A DNA stretch of 64,000 bases from Cichorium intybus (lineage: Eukaryota; Streptophyta; Magnoliopsida; Asterales; Asteraceae). The DNA lies in NCBI GenBank assembly GCA_023525715.1, contig CM042010.1:157979907-158043906 (forward strand), written 5' to 3'. The position numbers were made by a program, and so were the translations under genes. Within the stretch, counting starts at the first letter, position 1, and each line of letters opens with the position of its first letter. Positions 14,581 through 26,650 of the stretch are shown here, piece by piece. Under the pieces are notes generated by a model. That model did no database searches. It was not told where the DNA came from and saw only the letters and a list, made by a program, of their open reading frames with translations.

Positions 14581-14726
14581 TGGCGGACCCAAAAAAATGG
14601 ACACGGGGGCACTGAGGAGCACTTTTTTTTAGACGAGGGACACCTATATATATATATAAAATTTACTCTACGGGGTAAATTTTCAGGGGGCACGGGCACA
14701 CCCGAGCACCCCCTAGGTCCGCCCTG
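14581..14726. mobile_element. Short MITE of the GGCGGACC family, about 146 bp
   Basis: The ends TGGCGGACCC and GGTCCGCCCTG are inverted repeats, flanked by TTTCTATGCAT (14570-14580) and TTTCTACGTAT (14727-14737), an 11-bp duplication with two mismatches. The terminal sequence resembles that of the MITE at 12500-12950, suggesting the same Mutator-like superfamily. Confidence 0.65.
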
Positions 14727-14974
14727 TTTCTACGTATGATTTTGGTCTTCATAAGTGCAACTTTTTGGCTACGTTTTGAATGCATAGGGTGTCCAGAGTT
14801 GGCGACAAAAAATCTTGACTTTTATTTGTTATAGTGGTCGCAATGTATCTTTTTGAAAATAGGAGGGGTTTTTACGAATTTTTTTGAAGGTATGAATGGT
14901 CTTTTTAGAACAAAAAAAATATAGTTGTTAAACCAAATTTTGGCCAAACTATAGTGGTTTTATGTTATTAGCCC

Positions 14975-16040
<1,066 letters not shown>

Positions 16041-16044
16041 CTTA

Positions 16045-16053
16045 CTATAAATA
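16045..16053 (+). promoter_or_regulatory. Putative TATA box of the IPT gene
   Basis: CTATAAATA about 180 bp upstream of the ATG at 16234, spacing compatible with a leader of roughly 150 nt. Chosen by position and sequence only. Confidence 0.5.
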
Positions 16054-16233
16054 TCCCAAGTGTGAGCTTCACAAGTGCACATTTAACTTATATGTGTTTC
16101 TTTCAGTTTATTTAACCGAGCGACTGAACAACTTCCAGCCACCACTGCAACTACCAACACTGCCACCAAGCACCCGCTGTCAGGTTTTCAGTATTAGTTT
16201 TCATATTTTAGAGTATATATCATAAGAACAAAG

Positions 16234-17593
16234 ATGATGATGTGCAAGCAAGCCCAAGCACCAGTGATTCAAATCATCACTGGAGGAATGGATTTATCAA
16301 TGCTCCGGCACCGTCCACAGAAGGAAAAAGTGGTAGTTGTAATGGGTGCCACCGGCACCGGAAAATCAAGACTTTCTATCGATCTCGCCACCCGGTTCCA
16401 GGGAGAGATAATAAATTCTGACAAAATACAAGTCTATGAAGGATTAGATATTGTCACCAATAAAATCACCGAGGAAGAATGCGACGGCGTGCCTCACCAC
16501 CTCCTCGGAATCGTTGATCCGGAGTCGGATTTCACAGCAGGAAACTTCGTAAACTCAGCTTCAATGGCCATGGAATCAATCGTTGGGAGAGGGAAGCTGC
16601 CGATAATCGCTGGTGGATCAAATTCCTTCATCGAAGCATTGGTGGACGACGAGAACTACGATTTCCGATCAAGGTGCTGTTGCAAATGTACTATGATTAC
16701 GTCTAAAATCCACTACTTATTAATGTGTGCCATATGGCCACTAACAATTTCAAAGTACAATTTTAACCCTCATAACCAACTACAAGTAAAGGTGGTTATC
16801 AACTCATTATTTTCTTTGCCCTCGAACTTTGTCCATATTATATATCTTATATAATGTTTTTTGAAGTTTAAATTTTTCCTCGATGATAAAATTTTGGACA
16901 AAGTTGGTTTTTTTTTCTTTGCATTTAACCGATGCCAACCGGTCAATATTTTTAATTTACATTACCATGTATATATGCATGATTATAGGAGTATTACACA
17001 ACGCATCATTCCCGCACTTAGATTTTGCTGATTGCATTGACAGGTATGACGTGTGCTTCTTGTGGGTTGACGTCGCAATGGTGGTACTCCACCAATTTGT
17101 GGCAGACCGCATTGACCGGATGGTGGCTGCCGGCATGGTGGAGGAAGTCAGAAACATGTATAAACCTAACGCAGATTACTCAAAAGGAATCCGTAGAGCA
17201 ATCGGAGTGCCGGAATTCGACTCATATTTCCGTGCGGAATATTCATCATCCTCAGATGAAAAAACTCGCACCAAATTACTAGAAGCAGCCATTAACGAAA
17301 CAAAGATTAATACATGCATTCTGGCTCACCGTCAACTGGAAAAAATTTACCGGCTACGTAGCGTTAAAGGGTGGAAAATTCACCGGCTGAATGCCACTAA
17401 AGTTTTTCAGGTAAAGGGTAGAGAAGCCGATGAGGCATGGGGGGAGCTGGTGACTGGACCTGCTTCGATGATCGTAAATGACTTTCTATACAGTTTTGGT
17501 CAATCAAGGGGTTTTGCCGGCAAAGCTGACGGCCGTGGCAGAGGCATTAGAGAGGCAGAAATGGGGGCGGCAATGGCAACCGCAACTTACTAG
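16234..17593 (+). CDS. IPT: Adenylate isopentenyltransferase (cytokinin synthesis), two exons
   Basis: IPT transfers an isopentenyl group from DMAPP to ADP/ATP, the first committed step of cytokinin synthesis, often in plastids. Exon 1 is 16234-16673 and exon 2 17044-17593; joined they give 329 residues, normal for the family. The P-loop GATGTGKS is at residues 38-45, followed by LSIDLATRF, INSDKIQVYEGLDIVTNK, GVPHHLLG, DFTAGNF, PIIAGGSNSFIEALV, then across the junction YDVCFLWVD, DRIDRMVAAGMVEEV and GIRRAIGVPEFD. The intron (16674-17043) has GT and AG ends, and splicing restores the conserved FRSRYD..FLWVD segment exactly. Without splicing exon 1 runs into unrelated sequence. The C-terminus ends TATY, with no CaaX box as in some IPT3 proteins. 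Most plant adenylate IPT genes are intronless, so this intron is unusual. The exact paralog (IPT3/5-like versus IPT1-like) was not resolved. Confidence 0.9.
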
Positions 17594-17599
17594 TTAAGG

Positions 17600-18850
17600 C
17601 AAAAAGTAAGGCGTTAACATTTCATAAGTGAATTTTGGAATAGACTAAAGTTTGAATAGATAAAGCATATAATAGTAACCAAGGAATTTTGAGATTTTGA
17701 ACCCTGGAATAGTGGGGCGTATTTTGGCGTGCATTGATGTACAATATGGTGAGGCATGTTTGGATGGGTTTTATGGAATAATATGGTGTATGATACGAGT
17801 AACTTTTTTGTCTTTGAACTCCTAGTAATTTAAAAACCACTTTTTGTTAACAAATCATTCTAAATTAAAAGAATAACATTATATTTATATTTATTCATGT
17901 GAATTTAGTAATATAACATAGTTTAAGAATCGGTCCAAACATATTTTCTATGCTTGGGCCCGGAGAAAAAAAGGGCTCTTCAAAAACAAAATATTTATAC
18001 AAATCCATAGATTTATGAAAAAGAAAATCATATTGTGTAGTCTTTTTAAGATGTTAAATACTAATAATAGTAAACATTTTAATACTTTATAATGTCTTAA
18101 TAATTATGGTAATAGGAAAAGAAAACTAGCAATAAGTAAAGAAACAAAAACACCTTAAGATTGGGCTTTAAAGTTGTCGATATGACATCGGTTTTTTGTG
18201 TGTTTTTTCTTTGATTCTTGAAATATCATTGTAACAAATGAAAATAAATATACTCAAACACCAATTTCATAAATGCATGTAGAATAAAAGATTAAAGCAA
18301 GGAAATGGCTATTGACAAATACCAATTTTGTTTGACAAACAAATACCAACATATTGCTTATAAAAGATGATTAAACATAAAACGTCAACACCAATTGGAT
18401 TCGTTAATTATTAGTGTATTATATCAAATCGAAAATATATTTTAGTGGCCAACGGATAAACACAATATCCTTTATGAAAGAAATACCAAGAAACTAATTA
18501 TCGTTGATGAAGATAAAAAAATATATATATTCAAAATTCAACACTTATTTGGTATTTCAATCATTCCATTAACTAAAACATACATTAATGTGGTCAACTT
18601 CATTCTATAGCATAGATGACAAGCCCGTATCAAGGCATTTGTCGTTAATAAAATAAAGAAAAAACCCATGTGTGAAATGTTTTGAGCTAGAACATTTAAA
18701 CAATTGAATTCACATGTATAGAAGTGTACATTTAAAGTTTGGAACAAATTTTAATTTGCAAACAACCGACGATAAGCCACAAGTTCATAATTTTGTAACC
18801 CCTTACCCATATGGAAGAAATGAAGATTTTTTTCTAAAAACTAAAACTTC
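17600..18850. other. Intergenic DNA downstream of IPT
   Basis: AT-rich, no ORF with recognisable domains. It should hold the IPT 3' UTR; no unambiguous poly(A) signal could be chosen. Confidence 0.5.
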
Positions 18851-18879
18851 ATATATTAAAATGAAAACACTAGCAATGA

Positions 18880-19900
18880 GCTAGTGAGGAGAAACCGTTA
18901 CATAGGGGAAAAGAAAATCGGATTTTGGAGCCACAAAATTCATCTTATATGTAATTTGTGCTTTCTACGCACAAGCCAATTAAACGACCACGCACAAATA
19001 GTATTAAAAAGTATATCTTTTCTCGGTTTACACCTATCAAAACGAAAAAGAAGATATTTAAATTTGCAAATGCTCCACCAAGTAGTGAAACTAATCACAT
19101 CCAACATCATCCTCTTTGTAGCTAGAAATATGATCCATCTTTCAACGTAACTATTACAAATAGGACACAAAGAATAAGAAAGATCAATTCATGTAGCCAA
19201 AAGATTCTCCTTTGTGAGTAGTTATCCAACCTGTTCTCCGCATAAAAATGTTCATCTTTTTTGGAAGTAAATTCCATTTAGTTTGAGTAACAACGTTTGT
19301 CAATAAAAGATTATCAATATACTTTATCGTGTCACAAACTATGAAATCCACCACCCCATTGACCATATATTAAATCCATCGATCCGCTATTGCGAAAGAA
19401 TCAGCGACTCCATCGAACTCCATAGTGCCAAGCGTCATTATCCCTCCTATCAACAATGAAATTGTCTTTTTCCACTTCTAGAAGGAACCAAGAAAGACGT
19501 CCATTAAAAGTATATTTCCAATCCAAGTTTCTTTCCAAAACCTTGTATTTCTTTCGTCACCAATTATTTCTTTTTCTAATTGGATAATTTGTCTATAAGT
19601 AGGTTGTTAAACTAACCCAAAATACTAGACCAAACTCCCTTTATTGCCAAATGACCCCCTCTCATAGCAATTCTCCCTCACTCATTATCTTTAGAAGTCA
19701 TATAACGAAACCCTAACGGATCCACACAATTTTTTTTCAATATATTCTCCTCCCTAAAAGAAGGTAGATCTGACAGATTACAAGTTCTTGCAAACTCTAA
19801 GAATTAAGAGGCCTCTTGAAAAGAGACAGATAATAAACACCAAAAAGTCCAAGAACCGATATAATGAGTGTATACCGACCACCAATATACAACATCTTTA
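18880..19900 (-). pseudogene. LINE (L1-type) reverse transcriptase 3' remnant
   Basis: Minus-strand fragments match the zinc-binding tail (zf-RVT) of plant LINE reverse transcriptases. VVTQTKWNLLPKKMNIFMRR lies near 19290-19240, corresponding to the usual W..LLP.KVNIF.WR motif. It is followed by MCPICNSYVER near 19170-19138 (the CPIC zinc-knuckle start) and a Trp-rich tail to about 18940. Frameshifts and stops abound and the RT catalytic core is absent or unrecognisable. The Copia LTR at 19971 lies just upstream in the sense direction. Confidence 0.6.
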
Positions 19901-19970
19901 CATTCTAACCGTTTAGCTTTTTTATAAATCTCTCCATTAGCACGCGCCAACTTTGTATCCTAATCGTATT

Positions 19971-22900
19971 TGTTGGATCTTGGTAGCAATTCAAAACATC
20001 TAAATGCAACGAAAACAATAATCAATTATGTCATTCGGATTGAATTGAGGATCAGAAAACTTGCATTACAAGAAACACTACAAGAAAAGTGATAACCCTT
20101 ATCACTTATCATCTTTGGATTAATTACTCCTAGTGAAACACCCTCGCTTAAGGCTTTTCATAAAACATCATTTTAACCCATGGTTAACATCATTATTCCA
20201 TAAAATCATCCTTTAGTGAAAACTTTAATTTCAACATCTTCAAATAAGTCATTTTCTTTAGAAACCATTTTAATACACATGGGGTTTAATGGGAAATAAT
20301 TTAGGTTTAAGTTGCGGAAAACATCGTTTGGTCCTATTTTAGATAAAACATTTTAGTTTATAAAATAGCGAGGTTGTAACAATTCAAATACCATTACACA
20401 GCTCAAATGATACCACACAAACCGTGATCTTCTAAACATCCAGCTTTTCTAAGTCATCTAAACTCCTCAACCTGAGTACACATCAAAATAAGTTAGGCAA
20501 TTGAAATTTCTAGTGAGCTTACCCGAGGTTGACCCATTTCGAGTGGGCAGTGAACTACCACACTCGGGACAAACCCCCAAAAATAGTTTTGAAACACACC
20601 TCAAAAGTTATTTAAAACATCATAAGGATTTACTTCAAAATAGATAGTTATGATATGCAAATGCAAATGCATGATGCAACTATCCCAAACCCACGTCCAT
20701 CTCATAAAAGTCCAACTAACCTCAATGGCACCCACCTAAGTTCACAAGCAAACGCACGAAGCATAATATTTGATTCCCGTATGCGTTGAACTAAGACTAG
20801 TGGCCATTACACTAGCCTCATGAGGGGTAGCAACTCCCTCATGCGGTTCCCTATTGTCGGGAACAAACTCTCCTCACCCTCTTTATTTTAGAGAAGGGTA
20901 AAACTCATAATAACTCCTCACCCTCTTTGATTGAGAAGGGTAAAACTCGTCCTCAAGGTATCACACGGCCAATCCTATCCTATATGCAATGCAATGCATA
21001 AATAGGATTCTCAAAACATCTTTCAAAAAATCATTATCATCTTTATTTAAAACCATCTTTAGAAACTCATTTTCATGCAATGCACAAGTAGTAATCATAT
21101 AACACATTGCACATAATAACATGCATGAAAAGTAATTGATAACACACACAAAAGATAATAGTTGGGATGTGGACTCTCGGTAAACTCACCCAAGGTCAAC
21201 TGACGAGTCAACACTAACTCCACACAAGGTTTGATGCATTTGGAGGCGTTCCTAGACATCATCTCATCCATCAAATCATCTTAGTTGAGTGCTAGCTCAA
21301 GTCCTTAGTCTCACCTCCAAGTCATAACAAAACATCTCCTTCCTACAAGCCAAGAAAGGAAGATATCATACTCGTTTCATCTAAAAGTCACACTATAATT
21401 ACTTCTTTAGAACTAAGAAGGAACAATCATCCATCATCCAAAATGAAGTCCTTGACTCTCTAATATAAGGAAAATCTTAGTTAAAACACTCCCAAAGATT
21501 GGCATTAAAACAAGGACCCAATGCCCAAACCGTAAAGCTCAAAACCCAAAAAGTGCCCAAAATCCGGACAGAGGCCAACACGGGTCGTGTAACTCACTGT
21601 AAGGACAACATGGTTCGTGCTTCTACAGCACGGGTCGTGTTATGCCCAGGTGCAGCTCCGATTTTGGTCATTTTCACTCATTTTTGACCCCGATTCAAGT
21701 TCTGATTCTTCCCAAAACTCATGGACATCAAAAGGACATTATTCCTTCCCAAAATACACATCATTAGACTCAATTAAACTATTCAAAACCATTTCAAATG
21801 AATCAATTACATGCCATGATCACAACTTCACTCTATAAGCTTAAATCATGGAATACCCAATTCCATTCTTACAATTGATGATTACAAGTGGAGATTCCTT
21901 CTTCTATTCCATGGAATAATTAGGAAATGATCCTCACTCTACTTATACATCCAAATTGATACATTAAACTTATTCATCCATCCATTAAACAAGAGGTCCA
22001 ATCATCATCTACATGAATAAAACCCATTTCAACACTCAATTCTCATTTTCTAGTGATTCAAGGTTTAATACTACAAATCAAAGGTTGGAATCCTTAGGGA
22101 ATCATTAGAAATGAATCCCCTCATCCAAAACCCCCATAATCATCCACCAATTTCTAGATTCCTCAACAAATCATCAAATCCCCAATTTCTAGGGTTCATA
22201 ACACCCAATTCAATCAAATCTAAGGATCTAAATCATCCATGGATTGGATGTTGATCCAAACAACTTAGAAACATCAAATAAACATTGGGGAATCATAGGA
22301 AGAACCTCATCCCATCATAAAACTCGGATTGAGTCCAATCCCCAAACCCAAACTCGAATTTAAATCTAGAAAGGTGGGTTTATACCTTAGATTGCTTGGA
22401 ATCTTCAAGAACTTTGATCAATCTTCAAGTTCTAGCATCTTATCCTCCATGATCTCTCAAAATCGCCACTCTCTCCTTCTCTATCTCTCTAAATCGTGTT
22501 TTTGCTGAAATGGGGGAAACCCCCATCAAAAACAAGTCATCTTTCAAGAAGTTGCAACAATAGTCCCTCTAGTTTGGTCCTTCTTCACCCAACACCCCAA
22601 AACTCCATTATTCTCATTAGAAGTCTCCAAATTCATAAACATGCCCCAAATACAATTAGGTCAACACTAACCCTTAGTTTCCCAATTTGGCACAAATGGT
22701 CCCTTACACTAAAATCCTTCATAATTTAGATCCTTAATGAAATTTAAGGAATTATTAGACCTAATTTAAACTCCACCTCAATTCTTTTAATATATCCTCT
22801 AAATTTCTAAATCCATGACTAGTCCAATTTACTTAGGGTAAGTTTGGCCAAATTGACACTTTTAGTCCTTATGACAAAATTTCTCACATTTGGTTACAAT

Positions 22901-23257
22901 TAGATTTTAAAACTATATTTAGCTCATTTATTCACAATATAAAGATATAACAAAATATTAAATTTATTTATTCATTTACTTATTTATTTACCAATTAAGT
23001 TTTTATTTGTTGGTTTAAGCCCAAAACTCCTAGGCCCAAAACACGGATGTTACAAATTATCATCTTTGGATTAATTACTCCTAGTCCCTTCCGTAGTTTC
23101 TAGTTAACTCATAGAATGAAAAATTATCAAATTAATTCCTTTATTCCATATTTAATTTATTTTGTCATTTTAATCATGCCTTGTGTATAACCCCAAAGGA
23201 CCGTTCTATTTATAAAAATATTTATTACTTGTTGAGACACTGGGCATTTTTCCAACA
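19971..23257 (-). mobile_element. Copia 3' LTR, interrupted by a Ty3 solo LTR
   Basis: Plus-strand ends are TGTTGGATCTTGG (19971) and TTTTTCCAACA (23257), with TGTTGG/CCAACA terminal inverted repeats. Directly outside 23257 the minus strand reads GCAAGTGAGAGAT, a Copia-type polypurine tract, so this is the 3' LTR of a minus-strand Copia element. Removing the insert at 20134-23054 and one copy of the duplicated target leaves about 350 bp, a normal Copia LTR length. The same element's RNase H lies at 24370-24719 and its gag at 46-48 kb. Confidence 0.75.
20134..23054 (-). mobile_element. Ty3 (chromovirus-like) solo LTR, about 2.9 kb
   Basis: On the minus strand it starts TGTAACATCC and ends GGGTGTTTCA, the terminal pattern shared with the chromovirus LTRs at 24720 and 59990. 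No PBS, coding region or second LTR. It carries two copies of the CACGGGTCGTGT palindrome plus a variant at 21580-21645, as in the 59990 LTR, and short CTCACCCTCTTT.GA repeats at 20870-20940. Flanks share a 28-29 bp direct repeat (20106-20134 and 23057-23085), far longer than the usual 5 bp. Confidence 0.65.
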
Positions 23258-23335
23258 ATCTCTCACTTGCATGTCTTAGCAACTGTATGGTCATAGTATA
23301 TAAACTAGAATCGCATACGTCATCTAAGACTAGTA

Positions 23336-24247
23336 CTGTATTCACCACTCAAGGGTGTGAAAATGTCATATAGGTAAGTGATTAATGATAGGTTTTATAT
23401 ACCTTAGATTCAATTATCATGATAGCAGAAACATACAAACTTAATCTAAGGCAAGCAACCTTTACTAAAACCTACAAGGATCTCACCTAATGATATTAAC
23501 AACTACAGGTGGGAAAGAATAACCAATCTTGAGTAAAACCAATTTGTTTGAAGACCTTTGATGATGAATAAAAAAATACACAAATACCAAGGTAAGTATA
23601 TTCAAAAGAGAATACCTCTAATGGTTCACACTCAATAAGTCCAAATTATCATATTAGTTAGGTATTTGAGAAAGCTTGCTATAAAACCCTAGAGAGGGAC
23701 TATAGATTTTGCTGAGAGGGAAGAGAAAACTTCAAGTCTAAGAATGCTCTAGGAGAGGGACGAAAATTATGAGTGCCCAGGAAGGGGTATTTATACCTGA
23801 ATGATGCTTTAGAGATAAACCTGATTTGAATTCAAACTGGATAAGGATAATTGATTAAATAATCTAACTTATCTAAAATTCAAATCTACATCCCTATCCT
23901 TAGCCTTTTGGACGAAATTAAGAAGGATTATCCCTTCTTAAATTTCATCCCCCACCTTATGGGTGTTTCACCATATCCCTTTGTCCAACTATAAGACAAT
24001 TGATATTCAGTCCATGCACTTTTAATTAATGTCAAATTAATTCAAATCAATTCCAAATTAGTTTCTAATTAATTTATCATCACATGACAATTTAATAAAC
24101 TATTTATCTCTCTCTCTCTTTCTCTTAATTAATTCTAATATCATTTGGACTACTAATGACAACCCAAAAGGACCCTGCTATGATTAATTGTGGAGGTTTC
24201 AAATATGTAATATTTTGGAAGTATGATAAACATCCAAAGTTAGAACA
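23336..24247 (-). mobile_element. Solo Copia-type LTR in the Copia 3' UTR
   Basis: The minus strand runs from TGTTCTAACTTTGG (24247) to about TGAATACAG (23336). It includes ATAGCAGGGTCCTTTTGGG, shared with the solo LTR at 7947-8656, and a TATAAATA box near 23795. TAGTA directly follows it at 24248-24252 and also lies at 23331-23335, offset by one base, which I read as a degraded target duplication. Copia 3' sequence continues on both sides. Confidence 0.6.
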
Positions 24248-24369
24248 TAGTAATGAACTAGTGAAAGTAACTGCTCTTAGCATATATTAAGAGCTCTAGA
24301 TAATATTGTTACATCGTGTAAAGTATCATACTGGATAAGTCCCTAAAATTTAAAACAAACTGAAACAAG

Positions 24370-24719
24370 TACATTCAAGTTCGTTAGCATGCTAATCTAA
24401 TCCTTATAGACTTAGTATGTGCATCATGCTTAATTTGCGACAATGACTCAGTAAATGGATTAGCCAGATTCTCTTTTGATATCACTATGGTGATGATGAT
24501 ATCTCCTTCCTCGACAAGCTTTCATATGTAATGGTACTTTTTGAGTATATCTCATGTACGCATGTGAGCTCTAGGTTCTTTACTCAAAACGACTGCATCA
24601 TCATTGTCACAAAGGATCTCAATAGGTTTATCAATACTTGGTACAACTCCAAGATCTTTGATAAAATTCTTTATCCATATGGCTTCTTTTGTAACTTCAT
24701 TAGTTCCAAAGTTCCTACT
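24370..24719 (-). pseudogene. Copia RNase H fragment
   Basis: The minus strand encodes NEVTKEAIWIKNFIKDLGVV, then PIEILCDNDDAVVLSKEP and, after a TGA, KYHYI.KLVEEGDIIITIVI, ENLANPFTESL and IKHDAHTKSIRI. This is the Copia RNase H domain and C-terminus, with several stops. At its 5' edge it is cut by the chromovirus inserted at 24720. The upstream part resumes at 45785 but with integrase and reverse transcriptase already deleted. Confidence 0.85.
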
Positions 24720-26614
24720 TGTAACACCCGACTTATTAACCAAAAACACCCCAAAATTTTTTTGTTTTTCAAACCAAACATTTCACAAATAAAACATAAG
24801 TATGGGGTTTTAGTTAATACAATACGAGTACAAGAGTATCACAAAGTATAATACATGATATTATACGTTCTTCAAGCCAGGTTGCTACTTCAATCCTAAG
24901 TCCTCAGTCACGGACTTTGTCCTTTCCCTTCGCAGGGTCACGCTCACCTGCAGGGACATATCAAATAAACGGTGAGCTATAAAGCCCAATGAGTAATCAA
25001 ATTAATAACAATATGTACAAGACTAAAATTCTCCATACAAAGTCACATATGTATTATCATACAATACAAAATCAAACATGGCTCACGGGTTAGCCCGCTA
25101 TTGCCTTGGCTCACGGCTTATCCGGTCTTGCCTATATATAAGTTTAGCACATCAAATAAACCATGGCTCACGGCTTATCCGGTCTTGCCTAGACTCACGG
25201 CTTTATCCGGTCTTGTCTATATTATTTATATAGATACATTGACTCACAGCTCCGTTCTTGTCTATAACAGACTCACGGCTTATCTGGTCTTGTCATATCA
25301 TTAATTTAGATTGACTCACAGCTTATCTGGTCTTGTCATATCAAATCATATATCTGTCATTATTCGTCCCCAAAACTATTTTCAATCCGCAGCTGCTCAA
25401 CAATCATATATCACATCAAATACGAGTGAGATTACTCACCTGAAGGTTTGCTACAACTAGCTCTTAGCGGTTCTTGCCTTTCAATGTTTTTCGCGAAATC
25501 TTGTCCCGTACCTATAATTCATTCATTTTCAAAATAATTATAGGTTAATACCCATTTCAATTAACTCTAATACACTAGAGTTCAATAAAACAATGTTATA
25601 AACATTGCCTAGTTAATAAACTTTCCGTTTACTAACTTTATATGAATTTTACTATTCACCGAGGCATTCGGATCGGTCTACAGTGCCCCCGAGGGGTCGG
25701 AAACTCAATCTAAAAATTTTCCCAAACTTTTCAGACCATAATACGCCTACGGTTCAAATTTGAGCTTAATCGGACAAGCAACGCAAAAGATAGCATTTCA
25801 AAGTTCCTGTCCAGGATCTGTCCACAGGCGCGCCGCGCCTGGATAGGGGCGCACCGCGCCCAGCGCCTGTGCAGTCTTCCTGTCCAGTCGCGAATTGTGC
25901 ACTGTAGCTTGCTGTTTTGTCCTTTAAGTTCTTAATTTCGTTCTTAATCGTTTGGGGTTTGTTCCTAGGCTAAAACCTTACATTTTTACAAGGTTTTTAA
26001 CCATCAAAACACACCCAATCATCCATATTAAGAATTAGGGTTCTTAGTTCTAACAACCCCAAATCTTCAATTTCATCAATTTTAACAACCTACTTCCATT
26101 TTCTTGTTTTAAGCTCTTACTAGCATGACTTAATGGAAGTATCTAACCATTTTAAACACCCAAACACTACTGAAATTGCAGTTTTTGAGTTCTACACAAC
26201 TCACCAAGAACAACTAGTCAAGAGCTTGGAAACTTACCTCAAATTCTTCCAATTATGCCCTTTTAAGCCAAGGATCACAATCCAAGCTTCAAACCTTCAA
26301 GAAACCCTTCCAAACTTCTGCAGAATCGCACTTAGAACTTCTCCCGTAAGTGTTAAAATTCTGCACAAGTTCTTGCTTATATATCTCCAAGATTTGCACT
26401 TTGGTCCTTGAAGTTGCATATTTCAAAGTTTTGCCACAATTTACCAATTTTAATGACAAAATCATATTTTTATAACATTTTAAATCCAAGACTTAAAATA
26501 TTATTACGAAACAAGTCCTTTTCTGTCCAAATGACCAAATTACCCTTTTGAGGTAAAATGACCATTTTGCCCTTTTTATCATAATTACAATATAAACATA
26601 TTTTCGGCGTTACA
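24720..26614 (-). mobile_element. Chromovirus A 3' LTR, 1895 bp
   Basis: Plus-strand ends TGTAACACCCGACTT and TTCGGCGTTACA. The same length and nearly the same sequence as the partner LTR at 43890-45784; by eye I found three substitutions (near 24767, 24888 and 25535). Outer flank CTACT at 24715-24719 matches 45785-45789. A polypurine tract (minus strand AAAGGAGGGGAGAATT) abuts 26615. It contains the minisatellite at 25078-25350 and the GC palindrome at 25823-25871. ORFs inside, such as 26133-26411, are LTR sequence, not genes. Confidence 0.95.
25078..25350. repeat. LTR-internal minisatellite (CTCACGGCTTATCCGGTCTTG)n
   Basis: About seven imperfect copies of CTCACGGCTTATCCGGTCTT spaced 24-60 bp apart. 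An identical array is in the partner LTR at 44248-44520. Other LTRs here have their own arrays at comparable places. Confidence 0.9.
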
Positions 26615-26650
26615 AATTCTCCCCTCCTTTAAGAGATTTCGTCCCCGAAA

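Noticed and set aside
25078..25350. Regularly spaced repeats as a CRISPR array
   Set aside because: Plant nuclear DNA; imperfect units, irregular spacing, inside an LTR, no cas genes.
26133..26411. 92-codon plus-strand ORF, repeated at 45303-45581
   Set aside because: Part of the chromovirus A LTR; duplicated only because the LTR is.
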